Source of the DNA: Desulfovirgula sp.
Lineage (GTDB): Bacteria; Bacillota; Desulfotomaculia; Desulfotomaculales; Desulfocucumaceae
Reading direction: 5' to 3'
Length of the DNA stretch: 64,000 bases
NCBI GenBank assembly: GCA_020725625.1
Contig: DYET01000196.1
Coordinates: 1 to 64,000 of the forward strand
Below the pieces are notes generated by a model. It saw only the letters and a program-made list of their open reading frames with translations, made no database searches and was not told the origin of the DNA. The translations under genes were made by a program, and so were the position numbers. Shown here in pieces: positions 57,870 through 64,000 of the stretch (the stretch's first letter is position 1; each line of letters begins with the position of its first letter).

Positions 57870-59558
57870 ATGCTGAAGGAAATAGTGATCAGTGTCAGCG
57901 ACGAGGAGACCAGGGTGGCCGTCCTGGAGGACCGGAACCCGGTTGAGCTGTATATAGAAAGATCGGTCACCCAGAGGCTGGTAGGAAACATATACAAAGG
58001 CAGGGTGGAGAACGTCCTGCCGGGTATGCAGGCCGCCTTTGTAGACATCGGCATGGACAAGAACGCCTTTCTTTACGTGGAGGACGCCCTTCCGGCCAGG
58101 TCCCCGGACGGGCACGGCCACCACGGATCGGTGCTGGGGACGAACATCTGCGACGTGCTGAAACACGGACAGGAAGTAATCGTGCAGATCGTCAAGGAAC
58201 CCATCGGGACCAAGGGCCCCCGGGTGACCACCCACATCACCCTGCCCGGCCGCTTCCTTGTAATCATGCCCACCGTGGACTATATAGGCATTTCACGGCG
58301 GATAGAGAGCGAGAAGGAACGGGAGCGGCTGAAGGACCTTGCCGCCAGGGTAAAGCCCCGGAACATGGGAGTTATTGTCAGGACGGTGGCCGAAGGGGTG
58401 GACGAAGAAGACCTGCGGCAGGACATAAACATCCTTACCAAGCTGTGGCGGAAAATCCAGCACCGGGCTTCCCACGGCCCCGTTCCCAACCTGCTTCACC
58501 GCGACCTGGAGCTGATTCAGAGGATCATGAGGGACGTCTTCACCGAGGACGTCGACCGGCTGATTATAGATTCCCGGTCCGAGTACGAAAAAATTCTGGA
58601 CCTGGTGGATATCACCGGGCCGCGGCTGAAATTCAAGATATCCCTTGATGAAAGGGACAACATCTTCGGGGACTACGGCATTGAGCAGGAACTGGAAAAG
58701 GCGCTGAAAAGAAAGGTCTGGCTCAAGTGCGGGGGCTACATAGTCATCGACCAGGCCGAAGCCCTTACCGCCATTGACGTCAACACCGGAAAATTCGTGG
58801 GGTCCACCAACCTGGAGGATACGGTACTGCGCACGAATTTGGATGCCGCGGTGGAAATCGCCCGCCAGCTGAGGCTTAGGAATATTGGCGGGATTATCAT
58901 CGTGGACTTTATCGACATGCAGAAGGAGGATCACCGTCAGCAGGTACTCCAGGTGCTGGAGGAAGAATTCAGGAAGGACAAGACCAAGACCAACATCCTG
59001 GGCATCACCCAACTGGGCCTGGTGGAAGTGACCCGCAAAAAGGTGCGGCCCAGCCTGAGCGAGGTCATGCAGAGGCCGTGCCCGTACTGCGAGGGCAGGG
59101 GCAAGGTGCTTTCCGAGGAAACCGTGGGCATTCACTTTAAAAATTACATCTGCCAGCTGGCGCGGCAGACCACCGCCGATACCATCCTGGTGGAGGCCAA
59201 CCCACTGGTGGCGGCCAGGCTCATCGGCAGCGGGGGGGCCAACCTCAGGGAACTTGAGCAGCGCACCGGCAAGACCCTGTACATCAGGGGATCCCAGGGC
59301 CAGCACATCGAGTCGGTGAACGTGCGACCCCTGCACAACCAGGCCGACATCCAGGCCAACACCCTGCCGGTCCAGCAGGGACAGGTCCTGGAGGTCAGGG
59401 TCGAGGAGCCCCACATCAACAACATGAACGACGGCATAGCCAGGATAGACGGCTTCATCCTGGACATCGAGGGCGCCGGATCCCTGGTGGGGGAAACGGT
59501 CCCGGTGGAGGTGTCCAGGGTCTACCGCACATATGCCAAGGCCCGCCTTGTCAGGTAG
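57870..59558 (+). CDS. rng: Ribonuclease G / Rne-Rng family
   Basis: MLKEIVISVSDEETRVAVLEDRNPVELYIER; NIYKGRVENVLPGMQAAFVDIGMDKNAFLYVED; AIDVNTGKFVG. Confidence 0.97.
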   Translation: MLKEIVISVSDEETRVAVLEDRNPVELYIERSVTQRLVGNIYKGRVENVLPGMQAAFVDIGMDKNAFLYVEDALPARSPDGHGHHGSVLGTNICDVLKHGQEVIVQIVKEPIGTKGPRVTTHITLPGRFLVIMPTVDYIGISRRIESEKERERLKDLAARVKPRNMGVIVRTVAEGVDEEDLRQDINILTKLWRKIQHRASHGPVPNLLHRDLELIQRIMRDVFTEDVDRLIIDSRSEYEKILDLVDITGPRLKFKISLDERDNIFGDYGIEQELEKALKRKVWLKCGGYIVIDQAEALTAIDVNTGKFVGSTNLEDTVLRTNLDAAVEIARQLRLRNIGGIIIVDFIDMQKEDHRQQVLQVLEEEFRKDKTKTNILGITQLGLVEVTRKKVRPSLSEVMQRPCPYCEGRGKVLSEETVGIHFKNYICQLARQTTADTILVEANPLVAARLIGSGGANLRELEQRTGKTLYIRGSQGQHIESVNVRPLHNQADIQANTLPVQQGQVLEVRVEEPHINNMNDGIARIDGFILDIEGAGSLVGETVPVEVSRVYRTYAKARLVR

Positions 59559-59644
59559 CAGCAGGCCGGCCATATAATTCCGGCAACTAATTATATACAA
59601 AACCCGCTTGGGCGGTGATCAGCCGGGGACAGACCCGGAAGAAC

Positions 59645-59885
59645 AGGTGCGGCGTGGTCACCTCAGGCGGCACGGAAAGCATTCTTTTGGCCATGAAGGC
59701 ATACCGGGACTGGGGCCTTGACCAAAAGGGGATCACGGTGCCGGAAATGATTGTTTCCGCCACGGCCCACGCCGCCTACGACAAGGCCGTCCGCTGCTTC
59801 GGCATCAGGCTGGTGAGGGTGTCCGTGGACGCGGACTTCAAGGCCGACGTGACGGCCGTGCGGAAGGCGGTGAAAATCACCTCGC
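59645..59885 (+). pseudogene. Remnant of PLP-dependent decarboxylase / sphingosine-1-phosphate lyase-like gene
   Basis: CGVVTSGGTESILLAMKAYRDWGLDQKGITVPEMIVSATAHAAYDKAVRCFGIRLVRVSVDADFKADVTAVRKAV; only ~80 aa of a group II decarboxylase fold, truncated both sides. Confidence 0.85.
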
Positions 59886-59888
59886 CTC

Positions 59889-61448
59889 TTATATTCTCCG
59901 GCCGGGGACCGTTTCCTCCTTCTTCTTTCCGTTCCCCAGGAATAATGAGGCGGGTACGGCCAGGGCCACGAAGAGCGCTGCCACGATAAACGTGTCGTCG
60001 ATGGCCATGACCAGCGACTGCTTTACGGCCAGCCCGCTGACCAGCGCCAGGGCCGTTTCCTGCCCGGCTCCCGCCCCCGTTCCGGCGGCCGCACCCGTCA
60101 CTGTCCCCAGTTGCCTGATAATTGACGGAGCCATGGGTAATCCTACCGCCGCCGACTCCTGCAGGCTGGCGAAATGGAGGGCCTGGCGGCCCTGCATGAC
60201 GGTAGTGAGCATGGCGATGCCGAAGGATGCGGCCACTTGCCTGCAGACGTTGTTCAACGCCGACGCCCTGGCCAGGTGCTGCTGCGGAACGGCGTTCATT
60301 CCGGCGGTGGTCATGGGTATCATGGCCAGCCCCATCCCGGCCGACCTTATTGCCGCCACTACGGCAACGTAGGTGGCGGTGGAGTCGATGCTGAGGTTCT
60401 TGAATTCCCATGTACCCAAGGCCAGGACGGCGAGTCCCGTCAGGGTGATCAGGCGTGCCCCCATGCGGTCGAACAGCGCCCCGCTTACGGGCATCATGAC
60501 CACCGTCACCAGTGCGGCAGGCATAAGCATGAGGCCGGTTTCCAGGGCCGACTTGCCCATCAGGTTCTGAGTGAAGAGAGGAATTAAAAACACGCCCCCG
60601 AAAAGGCCGATGTTGATCAGGCTGCTCCCGAAGACGCTGACCGAAAAGATTTTATTTTTAAAGATTCTCAGGTCCAGCATAGGTTCCGGGGTGGTCATCT
60701 CGGTGATTACGAAAATCAGCAGGAGGAAAAAGGAGGCCGTCAGCAGCATGATTATATAGTAAGAATCCCAGCCCTCCTGCTGGCCCTGGCTCAGCGCCAG
60801 CAAGAGGGTGAGGCAGCCCAGGGTCGAGGTGGCGAACCCCCAGAAGTCAAACTTAAGGCCCTTTTTTACTTCACTTTCGGTGAGAATCATTCCCCCGAGG
60901 ACGATTCCGATTACTCCCACCGGCACGTTCATGGTGAACAGGAACCGCCAGTCAAGGTGCTCCACTATGTAGCCCCCCAGGGTGGGGCCAATGGCGGGGG
61001 CGGTAACGGCCGCCATGCCCCAGACCCCCAGGGCCAGCCCAATCATGTTTTTTGGGACGATCTTGTACACGATGACCATGCTCAGCGGAATGATCGCCCC
61101 GCCGCCGATGCCCTGGATGACCCTGGCCGCGATCATGGAGTTGTTGTTCCAGGAAAGCCCGCAAAGAACTGATCCCGCCGTGAAGACGGCAAGGGAGGCA
61201 AGGTAGGTCTTTTTTGTGCCGCAGGTGTCGCTTAAGTATCCTGTGACCGGTATGACGACGCCCGAAGCGAGCATGTACGCCGTCAGCACCCACTGGATCT
61301 CCTCCGCTGGCACCCCGAATATCGACATCATCCTGGGGAGGGCCACGTTGACCGAGCTGTTGTTCAGGATGGCCGCGAAGGATCCCAGCACCACCACAAA
61401 CAAGGGGATCCAGAAAGGACCGCTGCTGTTCTCGCTGCCGTTTTCCAT
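59889..61448 (-). CDS. DHA2-family MFS transporter (EmrB/QacA-like)
   Basis: SSVNVALPRMMSIFGVPAEEIQWVLTAYMLASGVVIPVTGYLSDTCGTKKTYL; 14-TM-type drug transporter. Confidence 0.95.
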   Translation of the reverse strand: MENGSENSSGPFWIPLFVVVLGSFAAILNNSSVNVALPRMMSIFGVPAEEIQWVLTAYMLASGVVIPVTGYLSDTCGTKKTYLASLAVFTAGSVLCGLSWNNNSMIAARVIQGIGGGAIIPLSMVIVYKIVPKNMIGLALGVWGMAAVTAPAIGPTLGGYIVEHLDWRFLFTMNVPVGVIGIVLGGMILTESEVKKGLKFDFWGFATSTLGCLTLLLALSQGQQEGWDSYYIIMLLTASFFLLLIFVITEMTTPEPMLDLRIFKNKIFSVSVFGSSLINIGLFGGVFLIPLFTQNLMGKSALETGLMLMPAALVTVVMMPVSGALFDRMGARLITLTGLAVLALGTWEFKNLSIDSTATYVAVVAAIRSAGMGLAMIPMTTAGMNAVPQQHLARASALNNVCRQVAASFGIAMLTTVMQGRQALHFASLQESAAVGLPMAPSIIRQLGTVTGAAAGTGAGAGQETALALVSGLAVKQSLVMAIDDTFIVAALFVALAVPASLFLGNGKKKEETVPGRRI

Positions 61449-61613
61449 ATTCGATCCCTGTCCCGCTATAAATTTTGAATGGTTAATTATTTATACAGAT
61501 AATTATATAGCCAACTACAGACCTGGGAAATGGGTAATCTTCTCCGGATCAGGCCCCGGGCAGTTTTTTTGGTTCTAATTTCTTGGGATTAACCCATTTT
61601 GATAAATTAATGG

Positions 61614-61642
61614 TTGACATTCGGAACTGAAGAGGCTAATAT
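61614..61642 (+). promoter_or_regulatory. Sigma-A-type promoter of T-box/symporter transcript
   Basis: TTGACA-17 bp-TAATAT. Confidence 0.8.
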
Positions 61643-61654
61643 ATCCATTAACGG

Positions 61655-62071
61655 AATAGTTTTAAAGGTGATGACGGGGAAAAGTAGGCAGGAAGACCAC
61701 CTTCCAGGGAGAAGGCGCCGTAGACTGGAAGCGCCTTCAGGGCAGGACCGGTTGAAGTTCTCCCCCGAACTGTGAGGCTGAAACCGCTTTGTTTACACGC
61801 GGAAAGTAGGCCGAAACGGGTTTCTCCCGTTACAGGGAAGGGGTATAAGGAATGACCGTTCCCGTACCTTTCAATGAGCCGGGCCTTAAAAGCCAAATAG
61901 GGTGGTACCGCGAGCCGTTCGTCCCTATCGACGAACGGCTTTTGATTTTGGGGAGGCTTTTTAAACGGGAGAAAGTCTTTCCTGTACCTATAAAGGGGGT
62001 TTCTTTGGAAACCAATATAGGGTGGTACCGCGGAAAAAAATTCCGTCCCTTTCCAGGGACGGCTTTTTTTT
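61655..62071 (+). promoter_or_regulatory. T-box leader with two tandem antiterminator/terminator modules
   Basis: AATAGGGTGGTACCGCG at 61896-61912 with terminator agccgttcgtccctatcgacgaacggctttt. A second TATAGGGTGGTACCGCGG ends near 62032, with terminator ccgtccctttccagggacggctttttttt. One apparent stem I. Confidence 0.92.
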
Positions 62072-62103
62072 GTCAAAAACGGCCGCTGTTTAAGGAAAAG
62101 GAG

Positions 62104-62220
62104 GTGAAACAAGTGCTTGGAATTCCCGACCCGCAGATCTGGCTGGTTTACCTTTTGTGCATAGTCTCCAGCGCCCTTTGCGTGATATACGGGACCATCA
62201 ACTGGAACAAGGATGTTTAA
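62104..62220 (+). CDS. Small membrane protein (symporter small accessory protein-like), GTG start
   Basis: VKQVLGIPDPQIWLVYLLCIVSSALCVIYGTINWNKDV, 38 aa with one TM, aaaaggag RBS, directly upstream of SSS transporter. Confidence 0.75.
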   Translation: MKQVLGIPDPQIWLVYLLCIVSSALCVIYGTINWNKDV

Positions 62221-62264
62221 GATGCCGCCGGGAAAGTTAATCCGGTTATTAGAATAACGGGGGG

Positions 62265-63857
62265 ATGTTTGTGAATAAGGCGGTTTTACTTACCATTATC
62301 GGAGTATACCTGGCCGTCACCATCGGGCTGGGTTACCTGGCCTACAGGCGCACCAGGACCACCGGAGACTACCTCATCGCCGGGGGCAATGCGCATCCTT
62401 TTTTAATGGCCATGGCTTACGGGTCCACCTTCATCAGCACGTCGGCCATCGTCGGTTTCGGGGGCGCCGCCGGCGTGTACGGCATGTCCCTTTTGTGGCT
62501 GACTTTCTGCAATATATTCATCGGCATTTTCCTGGCCTTTGTCCTGTACGGCAAGAAAACAACAGTAATCGGCAAGGATCTGGAGGCCAAAACCTTCCCG
62601 GAACTGCTGGGCAAAAGATACAATTCCGTTTTTATTCAGCGCTTCGCGGGGGCCGTGATCATGATCGCCATGCCGCTGTACGCCGCCGCGGTGATGATTG
62701 GAGCGGCCAGGTTCATCCAGGAAACGCTCGGAATTGGTTATACCATGGCCCTGCTTTCATTCGCGCTGATCGTGGCGGCCTACGTGATGTCGGGGGGGCT
62801 GAAGGGAATCCTGTACACCGACGCCTTTCAGGGTTCCATAATGTTCGCCGGCATGGGGATCCTGCTCCTCTTCACCTATAACAAGCTGGGCGGCGTGACG
62901 GCCGCGCACCAGGCCCTGACCGGTCTGGCTTCCAAGGTTCCGCCCAGCCTGGCCGAAAAGGGCCACCTGGGGTGGACGGCCATGCCCGTCCTGGGGTCCG
63001 AAATCTGGTGGATAGTCGTCTCCACCCTGGTGCTGGGCGTGGGGGTGGGCGTGCTGGCCCAGCCCCAGCTGATCACCCGCTACCTGACGGTGAGCGGCCC
63101 CCGGGAAATCAACCGGGCGGTGGTGGTGGGGGGCGTGTTCATCTTAATGATGACCGGGGTGGCCTTCGCGGTGGGCGCCCTTTCCAACGTCTACTTCGTG
63201 CAGGAAACGGGCAAGATTGCCCTCATGGCCACGTTTGACCCGGCGGTGGCTGGAAGCAAGCCCAACGTCGACCTGATTATACCGATGTATATAAACAAGG
63301 CCATGCCCCAGTGGTTCTCATACCTGTTCATGATCACCCTGATGGCCGCCGCCATGTCCACCTTAAGCGGGCAGTTCCACGCCATCGGGTCCTCCCTGGG
63401 GTACGACCTGGTCAAGAACAATTCGCTGAAGCTTAACCGGGCCTGCATAATCGTGGCGCTGCTGGCCACCCTTTGGATTTCGCTGAAGCTGCCGGTGAGC
63501 ATAATCGCCACCGCCACCGCCATTTTCTTCGGCATCTGCGCGGCCACGTTCCTGCCGGCCTACACCGCGGCCCTGTACTGGAAAGGCGCCAACCGGGCGG
63601 GGGTGATCGCCAGCATGATGGTCGGGCTTTCCGTGAGCCTTTTCATGCTCCTCTTCACCCACGGGAAGGAATCTTCCCTGTTGGGCCTGTGCCAGTACAT
63701 TTTCGGCAGGCCTTCCCTGGTCGGGTTCCCCTGGGTGGTGGTGGACCCCATCGTGATTGCGCTGCCCGTTTCAACCCTGGTAATGATAGGGGTCAGCCTG
63801 GCCACCAGGTCGGCGGCGGAGGTGCGGACGGCGGATCGGGCCGTGGCCGTGAAGTGA
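62265..63857 (+). CDS. Sodium:solute symporter (SSS family)
   Basis: GYLAYRRTRTTGDYLIAGGNAHPFLMAMAYGSTFISTSAIVGFGGAAGVYGMSLLWLTFCNIFIGIF...AAAMSTLSGQFHAIGSSLGYDL. Confidence 0.95.
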   Translation: MFVNKAVLLTIIGVYLAVTIGLGYLAYRRTRTTGDYLIAGGNAHPFLMAMAYGSTFISTSAIVGFGGAAGVYGMSLLWLTFCNIFIGIFLAFVLYGKKTTVIGKDLEAKTFPELLGKRYNSVFIQRFAGAVIMIAMPLYAAAVMIGAARFIQETLGIGYTMALLSFALIVAAYVMSGGLKGILYTDAFQGSIMFAGMGILLLFTYNKLGGVTAAHQALTGLASKVPPSLAEKGHLGWTAMPVLGSEIWWIVVSTLVLGVGVGVLAQPQLITRYLTVSGPREINRAVVVGGVFILMMTGVAFAVGALSNVYFVQETGKIALMATFDPAVAGSKPNVDLIIPMYINKAMPQWFSYLFMITLMAAAMSTLSGQFHAIGSSLGYDLVKNNSLKLNRACIIVALLATLWISLKLPVSIIATATAIFFGICAATFLPAYTAALYWKGANRAGVIASMMVGLSVSLFMLLFTHGKESSLLGLCQYIFGRPSLVGFPWVVVDPIVIALPVSTLVMIGVSLATRSAAEVRTADRAVAVK

Positions 63858-63897
63858 AGTTGGGGGAGGATTTTCAAGGCTTCAAGCCCGGGTTTTC

Positions 63898-64000
63898 TTG
63901 ACAAATCCGGACGTTGTGTTACTATATATTATTGTAAGCTCAAGTTTCATTAACCACCGCTCGGGGCGGGTTTACCAAAACGGCCGGCACGTACCTGGTC
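63898..64000 (+). promoter_or_regulatory. Promoter and probable start of ribosomal protein L21 (rplU) leader, truncated by window end
   Basis: TTGACA-17/18 bp-ACTATAT then ...ccgctcggggcgggtttaccaaaacggccggcacgtacctgg; position fits rng-rplU synteny. Confidence 0.45.

Noticed and set aside
61852-62220. 122-aa plus-strand ORF across the T-box
   Set aside because: Its repeated IGWYRE/IGWYRG peptides are the two T-box cores translated; only the last 38 codons (GTG at 62104) look like a real gene.
1-64000. CRISPR array
   Set aside because: No regularly spaced 24-40 nt direct repeats with unique spacers; the only short-period arrays are 7-bp tandem repeats.
1-64000. tRNA or rRNA genes
   Set aside because: No cloverleaf-like gene or rRNA segment was noticed by eye; tRNAscan would be required for certainty.

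Overview
GC-rich chromosomal window from a spore-forming Firmicute. Gene content and order suggest a Peptococcaceae / Pelotomaculum-Desulfotomaculum-like organism (inference from family recognition only). Most of it is ordinary core genome: infC-rpmI-rplT; T-box-pheST; zapA, polX, U32 peptidase, mutS2; tyrS; cca; a cobalamin-riboswitch-controlled cobU-cbiP-cbiB-cbiA-cobS-cobC block; spoVD; maf-radC-mreBCD-mrdA-minCDE-rodA; spoIVFA/FB; the TIGR03960/TIGR03936/rng block; and the probable start of the rplU leader. The less ordinary material is: (1) a ~209-nt, very highly base-pairable intergenic element (38035-38243) with no convincing CDS, sitting between a heptameric repeat array and a 31-nt dispersed repeat that recurs in inverted orientation at 52334-52364; (2) a family of 7-bp tandem arrays at several gene ends; (3) a T-box leader with two consecutive antiterminator/terminator modules upstream of a small membrane protein and a sodium:solute symporter; (4) an apparent insertion between rng and the rplU leader carrying an MFS transporter and a decayed PLP-lyase fragment; (5) protein oddities: a MinC lacking its N-terminal domain, a cis-prenyltransferase with an altered catalytic motif, a RodA with a large loop insertion, and a PBP2 with a long low-complexity tail. 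All calls are from reading the sequence and the supplied ORF track; no database search was run.
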